The notes beneath the pieces are model-generated. The model was not told the origin of the DNA and searched no databases. It was given only the letters and a program-made list of their open reading frames with translations. A program made the position numbers and the translations under genes. Shown here one piece after another: positions 1 to 8,211 of a stretch of 64,000 bases of DNA; within the stretch, counting starts at the first letter, position 1, and every line of letters starts with the position of its first letter. The stretch comes from Nitrospirales bacterium LBB_01 (GTDB lineage Bacteria; Nitrospirota; Thermodesulfovibrionia; Thermodesulfovibrionales; Magnetobacteriaceae): assembly GCA_004376055.2 (NCBI GenBank), contig CP049016.1:1922001-1986000 (forward strand). The letters run 5' to 3'.

Positions 1-126
1 TGAAAAACCAAACTGGCTGCATATCTCCCGTATTGTCGGGGGATACCCTATCGTTGTGATATGTCCCTTTATAAACTCAAGGACTTCGCTCTGCCTGAGC
101 GTCATTTCCTTTCCAACTCCTGCCAC
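1..126 (-). CDS. lexA: LexA repressor, N-terminal part (runs off the window)
   Basis: Only the first 42 codons are inside the window. They encode the LexA winged-helix DNA-binding start: 'MTLRQSEVLEFIKGH' followed by 'GYPPTIREI', the family's helix-turn-helix signature. LexA represses SOS genes and cleaves itself when RecA is activated. I chose GTG at 126-124 because AAGGAGG lies 7 nt upstream. An ATG seven codons later (105-103) also fits the usual family start. The promoter and candidate operators are directly upstream, so autoregulation is likely. The protease domain cannot be judged from here. Confidence 0.88.
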   Translation of the reverse strand, partial: MAGVGKEMTLRQSEVLEFIKGHITTIGYPPTIREICSQFGFS

Positions 127-149
127 GTTGCTGCCTCCTTATGTATAGC

Positions 150-189
150 GTACAATTGTACTATAATACATTTGTTCGGTATATGTCAA
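150..189 (-). promoter_or_regulatory. lexA promoter with overlapping candidate LexA boxes
   Basis: Reading leftward there is a perfect -35 TTGACA (189-184), an 18-nt spacer, and a -10 TATAGT (165-160). Inside the spacer is CGAACAAATGTA (178-167), which matches 11 of 12 positions of the CGAACRNRYGTT core of the Gram-positive-type LexA box. Just after the -10 is a perfect 12-bp palindrome, GTACAATTGTAC (161-150). Both sites would block RNA polymerase if bound. The box assignment is by consensus only. Confidence 0.6.
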
Positions 190-290
190 GAGTTTTTTTG
201 TTGGGTTTGGGTGGTTGTTTTTGCAGTATTTTTTTAAAAGTTTTTCTATAACATCAAAAAATCATAAGAAAGGATACAGAGAAAGGATTT

Positions 291-354
291 ATCCGCAGAT
301 TGCACAGACTCTCGCAGATTTTTTCATCTGTGTCCATCTGCGTCATCTGCGGAT
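291..354. repeat. Palindromic intergenic repeat with ATCTG units
   Basis: A perfect 10-bp inverted repeat, ATCCGCAGAT (291-300) and ATCTGCGGAT (345-354), encloses AT-rich sequence. Its right half holds three ATCTG(T/C)G units about 10 bp apart. It lies in the roughly 340-bp gap between lexA and ndk, in which I see no convincing gene. The form resembles dispersed REP-like sequences, but no second copy is visible in this window. Confidence 0.45.
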
Positions 355-466
355 TAATACTCACTTTTTTTGTAATTCCAATAGAAACCGTATAATTTAG
401 CTTAAACTCGCCGTCTTTGGGTACGTCAAGCACAAACTCAAGGATTCAGAAAAAGAATTTTACTCA

Positions 467-883
467 TCAGCCTACAATTTCAAGCGCTGAGAAGAAATAT
501 GGAATTTCAAAAGATGCGGACTCCGCTGAATCTGAGCCGTGTACAATGTTTCTTTCAACATTATCAGCAAAATCAGCTCTTATCGTGCCTGGTGCAGCGT
601 CTTTTGGGTTAGTCGCTCCCATCAATTCACGCACTTTATCTATCACTCCGTTTCCCTCAATTGCCATAACTACAACCGGCCCTTCGGACATAAAAGTGGT
701 CAGCTCACCATAAAACGGCCGTGCCTTGTGCACGATATAAAACCCCTCGGCTTCTCTTTTAGACATATGTATCATTTTTAGCGCAACTATTCTAAATCCC
801 TGTTTTTCAAACCGTCCGATAAGCTCTCCTATAAGGTTTTTCTTAACCCCGTCAGGTTTCACTATTGAAAGCGTTCTTTGCAT
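467..883 (-). CDS. ndk: Nucleoside diphosphate kinase
   Basis: 138 aa, the normal length. Ndk moves the gamma phosphate from ATP to other (d)NDPs through a phosphohistidine in the cytoplasm. The sequence has the N-terminal '[11 protein letters not shown]', the '[16 protein letters not shown]' segment and the active-site 'NIVHGSDS' with the catalytic His near residue 115. AGGAG sits just upstream of the ATG. It follows mdh with a 41-bp gap on the same strand and may be the last gene of the cyclophilin/VTT/mdh/ndk run. Confidence 0.97.
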   Translation of the reverse strand: MQRTLSIVKPDGVKKNLIGELIGRFEKQGFRIVALKMIHMSKREAEGFYIVHKARPFYGELTTFMSEGPVVVMAIEGNGVIDKVRELMGATNPKDAAPGTIRADFADNVERNIVHGSDSAESASFEIPYFFSALEIVG

Positions 884-924
884 CTGGTATTCTCCTTATA
901 TTCTTTATATTTAACTTATAGTAT

Positions 925-1851
925 CTAACTTATTGACTTTACAAGCTCTCTTACTGCATTAACAGATTTCATAAAAGCGCTCATCTCATCATCATTAAGT
1001 TTAAGTTCAATGATTTTCTCTACTCCGCCGCTGCCTAAGACAGCGGGAACTCCGGCATACACGTGGTCAACCCCGTATTGTCCTTCAAGGCAGCAGGAGA
1101 CGGGAAGCACTTTTCGCTCATCAAGCAAAATAGACTTGACCATTTCATAAATTGAGGCGGCAGGCGCATAGTAGGCGCTCCCAGTCTTAAGCAGCGCCAC
1201 GATTTCAGCCCCTCCGTTTCTGGTTCGCTCTACAATAGCATCAATTTTCTCTTTAGGTAATAACTCCGTAACTGGTATCCCCCTGACAGTGGTAAATCTG
1301 GGAAGCGGTACCATCTGATCCCCATGACCACCCATCAGCATTGAGTTTATAACCTCAGGGGATACTTTAAGTTCTGCGGCAACAAATGAGCAAAACCTTG
1401 CAGCGTCCAATACCCCACCCATTCCCATCACCCGATTTGGCTTAAAACCTGTTGTCTTTAGCACAAGGTGAGCCATAACATCCATCGGGTTTGTTACCGC
1501 TATGACGATAGAATCTGGCGCATGTTTTAAAATCTCAGCAGCAGCGCCGCTTACGATTCCGGCATTGATTTTAAGCAGATCATCTCTTGACATACCTGGT
1601 TTTCTCGCCATTCCGGCAGTTACAACAACGATGTCAGAGCCTTTAATTGCAGCATAATCATTTGTGCCAAACACAGTGGCTGAGGAATTCCAAAGCGGAC
1701 ACGCTTCAGAAATATCAAGAGCTTTGCCCTGTGGCATTCCATCCACAATATCAAACAGTACGACATCACACAAGCCGCCCATAGCAAGCAACTGAGCCGT
1801 TGTTGCTCCAACATTACCTGCACCTATTACGGATACCTTTCGTTCTTTCAT
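925..1851 (-). CDS. mdh: Malate dehydrogenase (LDH-like type)
   Basis: 308 aa NAD-dependent enzyme interconverting malate and oxaloacetate. The Rossmann glycine motif 'GAGNVGATTA' is at residues 11-20, followed by 'AGMARKPGMSRDDLL' (mobile loop with substrate-binding Arg residues), 'VTNPMD', and the catalytic-His motif 'MGGHGDQMVPL'. The Arg-containing mobile loop and overall pattern fit the MDH group of the lactate/malate dehydrogenase family rather than LDH. The start overlaps the stop of the upstream VTT gene (ATGA), so the two are probably translationally coupled. Confidence 0.95.
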   Translation of the reverse strand: MKERKVSVIGAGNVGATTAQLLAMGGLCDVVLFDIVDGMPQGKALDISEACPLWNSSATVFGTNDYAAIKGSDIVVVTAGMARKPGMSRDDLLKINAGIVSGAAAEILKHAPDSIVIAVTNPMDVMAHLVLKTTGFKPNRVMGMGGVLDAARFCSFVAAELKVSPEVINSMLMGGHGDQMVPLPRFTTVRGIPVTELLPKEKIDAIVERTRNGGAEIVALLKTGSAYYAPAASIYEMVKSILLDERKVLPVSCCLEGQYGVDHVYAGVPAVLGSGGVEKIIELKLNDDEMSAFMKSVNAVRELVKSIS

Positions 1852-2435
1852 TTCCTCACCAGCTTTATTATTAAGATAATGACTACAATGGCTATTATAA
1901 CGGAAACCCCTATGATATGAAAAGACTTTTCTATGCGGGATTTAATACCTGGACCAAAAAAATAAAATGGAGCGACAAGTATAAAAAACTTAGCGCTTCT
2001 GCCTAAAACGGAGGCTATGATAAATACTACAAGGTCTCCTCTGAAAAATCCCGCAGCGATAGTAAAAATCTTATAAGGCACGGGGGTAAGTGCCGCTAAA
2101 AAAATTACCCAAGCCTCGTGGGTATGATATGTAAGGCGCACTGATTCAAATTTCTCGTGTGTCATGTAATGAAAAACTATTTTCTGCCCGATACTCCAAA
2201 ACTCAAGCCCTATGAGATAACCAAACAACCCGCCAAGCACTGAGGATATTGAGCAGACAAAGGCATAGTAAAATGACTTTTTGTGGCGGGAGAGGCATAG
2301 CGGAAACAGGATAACCTCCGGCATAATCGGTAAAAACGCAGATTCGGCAAATGACAGAATGAAGAGCGCCGGCACTCCGTATGATGTATAAGCCCAGTGC
2401 AAAACCCAGTCGTAGAATTTCTTTAAAAACTTCAA
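1848..2435 (-). CDS. YqaA/DedA-like VTT-domain membrane protein
   Basis: 195 aa with about five hydrophobic segments. The VTT (SNARE-associated, DedA-like) signature is visible: 'FAESAFLPIMPEVILFPLC', a 'GGLFGYLIGLEFW' segment, then 'ALTPVPYKIFTIAAG' and 'GRSAKFFILVAPFYFFG'. This pattern is the YqaA subfamily, whose exact function is unsettled; some DedA relatives are phospholipid scramblases or flippases. The start is TTG at 2435, two bases after the stop of the interrupted cyclophilin-like gene. It overlaps mdh by 4 bp. Confidence 0.85.
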   Translation of the reverse strand: MKFLKKFYDWVLHWAYTSYGVPALFILSFAESAFLPIMPEVILFPLCLSRHKKSFYYAFVCSISSVLGGLFGYLIGLEFWSIGQKIVFHYMTHEKFESVRLTYHTHEAWVIFLAALTPVPYKIFTIAAGFFRGDLVVFIIASVLGRSAKFFILVAPFYFFGPGIKSRIEKSFHIIGVSVIIAIVVIILIIKLVRK

Positions 2436-2614
2436 GATTACTTTATGTTAGAGAATGTTACTTTAATAACATCTTTAAGTATTCTTAGTGGTGATGGATC
2501 ATCAATCAGCTTTCCTACTGGATTAACCGAAGACGCAGCTCTGGGTTTATAGTGGATCCCAAATATGAGACAATCAGTTAAGATAGAGCTGGTTGTAATG
2601 AATGGGAGGATAAA

Positions 2615-2908
2615 ATGAAAAACAGACGGAAGTTTGGCAAAGAGTACAAAGCAAAAGTAGCAATAGAAGCGCTCAAAGGTCAGAGGACAGCCAATGAGAT
2701 AGCGCAGGAATTTGATATTCATGTGAACCAGGTGAATGAATGGAAAAAGCATTTAGTAGAAGGGGCGTCAACGTTATTTAATGGAGTGCAAGAAAATTCT
2801 CAGGCGGCATATGAATCAGAGCGAGAGCGGTTATATAGTCAAATAGGGAAGTTGCAAGTAGAAGTGGACTGGCTAAAAAAAAAGAGCCTGTTACTTGCGC
2901 AACGGTAA
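2615..2908 (+). CDS. IS3-family OrfA (helix-turn-helix subunit), copy 1
   Basis: 97 aa. The N-terminus 'RRKFGKEYKAKVAIEALKG' and 'NEIAQEFDIHVNQVNEWKK' form the helix-turn-helix of IS3-family OrfA, which binds the IS ends and dampens transposition. A C-terminal leucine-containing helix ('LQVEVDWLKKKSLLL') fits the dimerisation zipper. Codons CTA AAA AAA AAG (2873-2884) hold the A-AAA-AAG slippery heptamer, which allows a -1 shift into orfB. Confidence 0.93.
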   Translation: MKNRRKFGKEYKAKVAIEALKGQRTANEIAQEFDIHVNQVNEWKKHLVEGASTLFNGVQENSQAAYESERERLYSQIGKLQVEVDWLKKKSLLLAQR

Positions 2909-2922
2909 GTGAGAAACGAGCG

Positions 2923-3750
2923 ATGATAGAGCCAGCAAATAAGGAATTGAGTATTCGTCAGCAGTGTAACCTGCTAAGCCTTCCACGCTCCAGTTATTAT
3001 CGTCAGGCAGTACCGGAGAGCGAGGAGAATTTGAAGGTGATGAGGGCAATAGATGAGCAGTACACAATGCATCCATGGTATGGAAGCCGCACAATGGTTT
3101 ACATTCTTTTCCGAGCAGGATATAAAGTAAATCGCAAGCGAGTAAAGCGTTTGATGATGTTGATGGGTCTTGTATCTATAGCACCCAGAAAAAGAACGAC
3201 AGTACGGAATAAGCAACATAAAGTTTACCCTTATCTACTGCGATTATTAGATATTACTATCATCAACCAAGTCTGGTGCAGTGATATAACGTATATTCGA
3301 ATGAGACATGGCTTTGTGTATCTGACAGCAGTAATGGACTGGTATAGCCGCTATGTGCTGTCATGGGAGGTGTCAGTGACAATGGATGATGGTTTTTGCG
3401 TAAGTAGCCTTGAGCGAGCCCTTAGGCTCTATGGCAGTCCTGAGATATTCAACACAGATCAAGGCAGCCAGTATACAGGGGCAGCGTTTATCAATGTGCT
3501 TCAGAGCAATGGGATTCGGATAAGTATGGATGGCAGAGGACGGGCTATGGATAATATCATGATTGAGCGGCTGTGGCGCAGTGTCAAGTATGAGGAGGTT
3601 TATATAAAAGATTATGAAACTGTTGATGAGTTGATTAAAGCGCTAAGGAGCTATTTTGATTTTTATAACAATGAGCGTCCGCATTCTACGCTTAGAGGCA
3701 AAACACCTGCCGAGGTTTATAAAAGCTCTGATTTTGCGATGGCGGCGTAA
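2923..3750 (+). CDS. IS3-family OrfB / OrfAB transposase catalytic part, copy 1
   Basis: 275 aa counted from the internal ATG. The working product is probably OrfAB made by -1 frameshifting at 2875-2884, because the orfB frame stays open from there ('EPVTCATVSEKRAMIEP'). The rve integrase core has the three acidic residues in 'WCSDITYIR', 'FNTDQGSQYTG' and 'NIMIERLWRSVKYEEVY', the DDE triad. The C-terminal 'NERPHSTLRGKTPAEVY' is also standard for the family. No inactivating mutation is visible. Confidence 0.95.
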   Translation: MIEPANKELSIRQQCNLLSLPRSSYYRQAVPESEENLKVMRAIDEQYTMHPWYGSRTMVYILFRAGYKVNRKRVKRLMMLMGLVSIAPRKRTTVRNKQHKVYPYLLRLLDITIINQVWCSDITYIRMRHGFVYLTAVMDWYSRYVLSWEVSVTMDDGFCVSSLERALRLYGSPEIFNTDQGSQYTGAAFINVLQSNGIRISMDGRGRAMDNIMIERLWRSVKYEEVYIKDYETVDELIKALRSYFDFYNNERPHSTLRGKTPAEVYKSSDFAMAA

Positions 3751-4167
3751 GGATGCATTACCCTATCCCTTACCCTTATACTAACAGACTAAATACCCTC
3801 TTAGAGGGCTATACCTTAAGTCCACTAAAAAGTGGTCTTGACAATGGGGTCCACTATAGTTCATCACCAACACTGACAGGCGTTGGGCCAAAAAATATGC
3901 ACAAAGCATGTCCCACAGGCCATACGGCAAGCTCGCCAATTTCCATGTCGACCTTTGCTCCTGGCTCCGCCTCCACCCTGATGCCGCAATCCCCGTAGTA
4001 CTCATCCCCCCACCGGCTCATAGAAAATTGAAGCGGCAGCAACGATTTTAATTTTTTTGCTGTTTCAGAATCGTTAAGTTCCGCCTTTAGTTCAAGATTG
4101 CCTGTTGTTATTAATATCTTGTCTGACATATCTTTCTTGCTCCTTATTTAAGTGGTATAGAATTTAC

Positions 4168-4563
4168 TCAACGCTCTTTCTCCAAATTATCATCAACCCA
4201 TTTTACAACCATTTCGGCAATTTTTAATGCATCCTCGTACATATTTTTATCAACCTGCAAATAATCACCAGGATACCGTGTTTCAACAGCATAGTTTGTT
4301 AAGATTTTTGCTTGTTGTAGTTTCTGGGGTAGCTTTATGTTTGCCGTATCAAGCAAGTCAATAAGGTAGGATATGTCGTGAGCCCTGTTAAAATTTATCT
4401 CGTTAATGACACACACAGCTTTCATAGCCTTTTCAACAGCTTGCTGTGCATCAAAGCAGATATCCTCGTATAGTATTTCATCAGTAACCTTACCGAGGCG
4501 AGCTCGGGCAAGGTTACTTTTCGCTCTTTTAAGCCATTCCCTTGCTTTCAGGATATTTTTCAT
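4168..4563 (-). CDS. HEPN-domain protein (partner of the adjacent MNT protein)
   Basis: 131 aa if started at 'MKNILKAREWL'; a start ten codons upstream is possible but lies deeper inside the upstream gene. Helical HEPN features are 'DICFDAQQAVEKAMKAV' (residues 35-50), 'NRAHDISYL' (59-67) and 'TRYPGDY' (95-101). The gene overlaps the 3' end of the minimal nucleotidyltransferase by 35 bp, the usual order in MNT/HEPN pairs. In characterised pairs the HEPN protein is an RNase toxin and the MNT protein AMPylates or otherwise neutralises it. Toxin activity here is inferred only from this pairing. Confidence 0.85.
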   Translation of the reverse strand: MKNILKAREWLKRAKSNLARARLGKVTDEILYEDICFDAQQAVEKAMKAVCVINEINFNRAHDISYLIDLLDTANIKLPQKLQQAKILTNYAVETRYPGDYLQVDKNMYEDALKIAEMVVKWVDDNLEKER

Positions 4564-4909
4564 AGATAACCTTCCCATTTTTATCAGCCTCATAGTAAAT
4601 CATATACGGGTCATCTTTAAGCTCAGCAAATCTGTCAAGGTCTAACGCTAAAACATCAACAGGAGCTCCAATATTTTTAAAGTGCAGATATATCTTTTGC
4701 ACCAACTTTCTCTGGTCTTTTAGATTTTTTTTTAAAACAAGAAGGTCGTAATCACTGTAGGTGTTTTGTGTGCCAGCGGCGTAAGAACCAAAGAGGATTA
4801 TCTTGTCGGGTCTTGCCACCTGAACTATTGTCCTGATAGCATTTGCAAGCGGTAAGGGAAGCCCCGCACTACTTGCCACCCCTTCAATTTTGTCCAACTC
4901 TTTAATCAT
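4529..4909 (-). CDS. Minimal nucleotidyltransferase (MNT, antitoxin-type)
   Basis: 126 aa. The nucleotidyltransferase signature 'GSYAAGTQNTYSDYDLLV' spans residues 41-58 and supplies the G-S pair and the D-x-D metal ligands at 53/55. A third acidic residue is likely D85 in 'GAPVDVLAL'. All the catalytic residues are therefore present. It overlaps the HEPN gene and would be translated first. MntA-type proteins inactivate their HEPN partner by adenylylation; whether this one does so is inference. Confidence 0.88.
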   Translation of the reverse strand: MIKELDKIEGVASSAGLPLPLANAIRTIVQVARPDKIILFGSYAAGTQNTYSDYDLLVLKKNLKDQRKLVQKIYLHFKNIGAPVDVLALDLDRFAELKDDPYMIYYEADKNGKVIYEKYPESKGMA

Positions 4910-5155
4910 CTCAAAATCCCCTCACTTTCAGTCCTAATTTAGTATAACAGTTCGGAATTAAAATGACACATAGAAAATCAACGATAACTTTGGAACAGAA
5001 TTACCAAAATAATGCCGCTAAGATTAGTATATGCCAAATCTGCACATTTTAACTTAAAAAATTTAGGCTACTTTGAAACTGCAAAAATCAGGGTTAACCT
5101 GCGCAATCATCTCTTATATACTTTTATACCAGAGGCTTTGTAAAATACATTACAC

Positions 5156-6757
5156 ATGCTGGCTAAGAGGTTTCAATCAGGGAGGTTTCCATACAGCTAT
5201 AAGAATGAGATACTGGCTCTTACTGAGGCTGAATCTGGCGTTACTATAAAAAACCACGGCGGTAAGCACCGCGTCTGTCTTGCCTACCCAAACACCTATC
5301 ACGTGGGAATGTCAAATCTTGGTTTCAGGATAATCTATGCCCTCATTAACAAAATGGATGATGCACTATGCGAGCGCACTTTTCTCCCTGAACCGGACAC
5401 TTACAACGAGTTTAAAAGAACCGATACTGTGCTCTTTTCCTATGAATCACTCACTCCGCTTACATCGTTTGATATTATTGCTTTTTCTGTATCCTATGAA
5501 AATGACTATATAAATGTTTTAAAAATTCTTGACCTTGCCAAAATCCCTGTGTTTGCCAAAGACAGAACTGAAACTCATCCACTTGTTATTATGGGTGGGC
5601 CGTGTGCTTTTATGAATCCTGAGCCGCTTGCACCGTTTTTTGATATTATCTGTGTCGGCGAGGGTGAGCCGCTTATAGAGAGTTTTTTCTCTAAACTAAA
5701 AAATTCAACCTGCAAATCGGATTTTTTAAAATCACTAAGCTCTGAAGACGGTTTTTACATACCATCTGATACCGCTTCTAACGTAAAAAGAGTGTATGTC
5801 AAAGATCTAAATACGCTTGAGACACCCTCTCAGCTTATTACTGAACACACCGAGTTTTCAAATATGTACTTGGTTGAGGCCATGAGGGGCTGTCCGTGGA
5901 AATGCAGGTTTTGTGCTATCTCATCAATATACAACCCGCCGCGCAAACGACAACTTTCCAGAGTTTTGGAGGAAATTGACAGGGTTAAACCCAACTGCCT
6001 GAAAGTTGGACTTATAGGCCCCTCACTGACCGATTATCCTCGCCTTGAGGATGTACTAAACACTGGAGGCGTTGAGTTTTCAATAACATCCCTTCGGGCA
6101 AGCCGCAAAAGCGCTGAAATCCTACCGCTTATGAAAGATAAACAAAGTGTTTCTATTGCACCGGAGGCAGGCTCTGAGCGCCTTAGAAGTGTTATAAATA
6201 AAAAAATCACTCACGAGGATATTATAAGCACCTGCCAGTTGATTTTTGAAAATGGCATCAATTTGTTGAAACTCTACTTTATGGTCGGACTCCCTACGGA
6301 AACAAACATTGATATTTCAGAGATTATAAACCTTGTCAGAGAAGTGAGAGCGCTCTCTAAGCATGGACAGATTTCCCTAAGCGTGTCGCCGTTTGTACCA
6401 AAAGCCTTTACCCCTTTTCAGTGGCATCCTATGGAGAGCGCCCATGTGGTAAAGGAACGCCTGAAAACTTTGAAAAACGCTCTCAAAAAAGACGGGATAC
6501 AGGTGCATCACGATACAGCAGGTCAGGCTTATGTTGAAGGATTTTTTGCCCGCAGCGGTAAAGAGGCCTCACTGGTGCTTAACATCATGCTTAAGAAAAA
6601 ACTAAACCTTAAAGCCGCAGCAACAGAGGCACAAGTTGATTATGAAAAACGACTGTTTGAAAAATTAGTCTTTGACTCCCCGCTGCCGTGGGATTTTATT
6701 TACTCAACTACCGATAAACAAACACTCTGGAATGAATACATTGAGGCGTTACGATAA
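5156..6757 (+). CDS. B12-binding-domain-like radical SAM protein
   Basis: 533 aa. The N-terminal half has a cobalamin-binding-like fold ('VCLAYPNTYHVGMSNLGFR', later 'PLVIMGGPCAFMNPEP' and 'DIICVGEGEPLIE'). The radical SAM core starts at 'MRGCPWKCRFCAISSIY', whose CxxxCxxC should bind a 4Fe-4S cluster. Downstream 'SIAPEAGSERLRSVINKK' and 'LLKLYFMVGLPTE' are typical of the Elp3/MiaB-like core. The layout matches a widespread uncharacterised radical SAM family; the substrate is unknown. No DxHxxG corrinoid motif is evident, so B12 binding is doubtful. No strong ribosome-binding site precedes the ATG. The 3' end overlaps the convergent activator gene by 9 bp. Confidence 0.88.
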   Translation: MLAKRFQSGRFPYSYKNEILALTEAESGVTIKNHGGKHRVCLAYPNTYHVGMSNLGFRIIYALINKMDDALCERTFLPEPDTYNEFKRTDTVLFSYESLTPLTSFDIIAFSVSYENDYINVLKILDLAKIPVFAKDRTETHPLVIMGGPCAFMNPEPLAPFFDIICVGEGEPLIESFFSKLKNSTCKSDFLKSLSSEDGFYIPSDTASNVKRVYVKDLNTLETPSQLITEHTEFSNMYLVEAMRGCPWKCRFCAISSIYNPPRKRQLSRVLEEIDRVKPNCLKVGLIGPSLTDYPRLEDVLNTGGVEFSITSLRASRKSAEILPLMKDKQSVSIAPEAGSERLRSVINKKITHEDIISTCQLIFENGINLLKLYFMVGLPTETNIDISEIINLVREVRALSKHGQISLSVSPFVPKAFTPFQWHPMESAHVVKERLKTLKNALKKDGIQVHHDTAGQAYVEGFFARSGKEASLVLNIMLKKKLNLKAAATEAQVDYEKRLFEKLVFDSPLPWDFIYSTTDKQTLWNEYIEALR

Positions 6758-8161
6758 AATATTCTGATTTAGCCGGCGTCTTAGCGTGCGAAGTCCGATT
6801 TTCAATAATTCAGCGGCTTTTGTACGGTTACCGCCGGTGTATCTTAGTGTTTCAGCAATTAACATATCCTCCGCTTCAGAAAGAGGTGTGCCGATTGGAA
6901 TAAATATGCCGCTGCTTTCTGAGCTGTCCAGTTGCAGTGATGATGCTGGTTGTGTGAGGCTGTCAAGGTAAGGGATTATGTGAATTGGAAGCACCTGAGC
7001 GATAGTGCTTGGGATAAGAGTTGCCACGCGTGTCATGACGTTTCTCAGTTCTCTTACATTACCCCGCCACGGGTGTTTTTCAAGCACATCAATCGTGGCG
7101 GGGGAAAGGGCTGGGTATGGGGGAGGGATTCCTTGTTCTGTCATCGCACGCCCAAGAAAGTATATTGCCAGATATGGGATGTCCTCTATGCGTTCTCTTA
7201 ACGGTGGCAGATGTATCGGTAGAATGTTAAGCCTGTAGTAGAGGTCTTCTCTAAAAAGCCCATTTTGTACGGAGAGTTTTAGATCGCGGCCAGTGGCAGC
7301 AATGACTCTTGCATTTATAGAAACTGGAGATTCAGCGCCCACTCTGTAAATTTGTCCCTCCTCTAAGACCCTCAACAGTCTAACCTGAAGCGCCAGCGGC
7401 ATATCGCCAATCTCATCAAGAAACAGGGTGCCGTTTGCAGCCGTCTCAAACTTACCCTTACGCAAACGGAAAGCGCCCGTAAAAGCCCCCTTCTCATGCC
7501 CAAACAGTTCACCCTCTATCAGAGTTTCAGGAATAGCGGCACAGTTAACAGCTACAAATGGGCCCGATGACCTTTTACTTAGGACGTGTATAGAACGGGC
7601 TGTCATCTCCTTTCCTGTGCCTGTTTCACCGGAAATCAGCACAGTCTGTCCTGAACGGGCAATTGCAGGCAGATTGTTAAGCGCACGACGCATGGCCTCT
7701 GAGTGAAACTGAAAATACGGTCTGAGACGGGATACAAGAGGATCCATTAGTGTAAGCGAGGTGCTTTCCCCCTCTTGCCCCCTGCCAAACATCATCTCCG
7801 CCATCTGTGCAAACCTAAGTCCGGTTATATTGTTATGCAGATAATCCTCCACTCCGGGAGGAAGCACAGAGGCAGCAGCGCCTCTTAAATTATCCATTGT
7901 CAAGTAGATTATGGCGGCAGGATTTGTTGACTTACATTTTTCTATAAAAGCCGATACATCATCTCCGAGCGTTTTTAAATCTGCCAACACAATATCAATC
8001 CGCTCCTTAACTGACAAGTAAAGGGCAGCATCCGGTTCTGTTACAACGAAAGCTTTTCCTCCAAATTCTTCAAACCTCTCACAAACATCTTTAAATGAAA
8101 CGTTGCCGCCACTTACTATTAGCAGAGAAAGGCCTGTTAAATCTGGTTTAGTCTGCGTCAT
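6749..8161 (-). CDS. Sigma-54-dependent transcriptional activator with atypical receiver
   Basis: 470 aa. Residues 1-120 look like a receiver domain ('LSLLIVSGGN...DIVLADLKTL') that keeps a central Asp but lacks the N-terminal acidic pair, so normal phosphorylation is doubtful. The AAA+ core has Walker A 'GETGTGKE', the sigma-54 loop 'GAFTGAF', Walker B 'GTLFLDEIGDM' and 'RVIAATGRDL'. The C-terminus has 'WRGNVRELRNV' and a Fis-type helix-turn-helix 'GNRTKAAELLKIGLRTLRRR'. It should remodel RpoN holoenzyme at -24/-12 promoters. It follows the slipin gene by 50 bp on the same strand. Confidence 0.92.
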   Translation of the reverse strand: MTQTKPDLTGLSLLIVSGGNVSFKDVCERFEEFGGKAFVVTEPDAALYLSVKERIDIVLADLKTLGDDVSAFIEKCKSTNPAAIIYLTMDNLRGAAASVLPPGVEDYLHNNITGLRFAQMAEMMFGRGQEGESTSLTLMDPLVSRLRPYFQFHSEAMRRALNNLPAIARSGQTVLISGETGTGKEMTARSIHVLSKRSSGPFVAVNCAAIPETLIEGELFGHEKGAFTGAFRLRKGKFETAANGTLFLDEIGDMPLALQVRLLRVLEEGQIYRVGAESPVSINARVIAATGRDLKLSVQNGLFREDLYYRLNILPIHLPPLRERIEDIPYLAIYFLGRAMTEQGIPPPYPALSPATIDVLEKHPWRGNVRELRNVMTRVATLIPSTIAQVLPIHIIPYLDSLTQPASSLQLDSSESSGIFIPIGTPLSEAEDMLIAETLRYTGGNRTKAAELLKIGLRTLRRRLNQNILS

Positions 8162-8211
8162 GATGACCGTTGTGTTTTACTGCCCGTGTTGCCTCTTTGA
8201 GTATCCTGTTT

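Larger units (their letters stand above)
2548..3858 (+). mobile_element. IS3-family insertion sequence, copy 1 (1311 bp)
   Basis: The ends are set by comparison with copy 2 at 43545-44855 and by terminal inverted repeats: TATAGTGGATCCC at the left, and the complement TATAGTGGACCCC at the right. It is flanked by a 3-bp duplication GTT (2545-2547 and 3859-3861). It carries two overlapping-phase ORFs with a programmed -1 frameshift site. It interrupts the cyclophilin-like gene. Both copies have the same length and their encoded proteins are identical, so transposition was recent. Confidence 0.95.
2438..4129 (-). pseudogene. Cyclophilin-like fold protein, split by an IS3-family element
   Basis: The 5' part (4129-3859) encodes an N-terminus ending '...CIFFGPTPVSVGDE'. 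The 3' part (2544-2438) encodes 'PRAASSVNPVGKLIDDPSPL...VTFSNIK'. Removing the IS (2548-3858) and one copy of the duplicated GTT rejoins the frame exactly as 'SVGDE-PRAASSVNPVGK', a 125-aa protein. The pattern 'ALCIFFGPTP...GDE' is typical of the small cyclophilin-like family (PF04126 type), whose role is unknown. The gene lies between an MNT/HEPN pair upstream and the VTT gene downstream on the same strand. The IS may therefore reduce expression of the downstream genes. Confidence 0.85.

Noticed and set aside
215-400. 61-aa ORF between lexA and ndk
   Set aside because: It runs through the palindromic repeat and has no ribosome site or family likeness.
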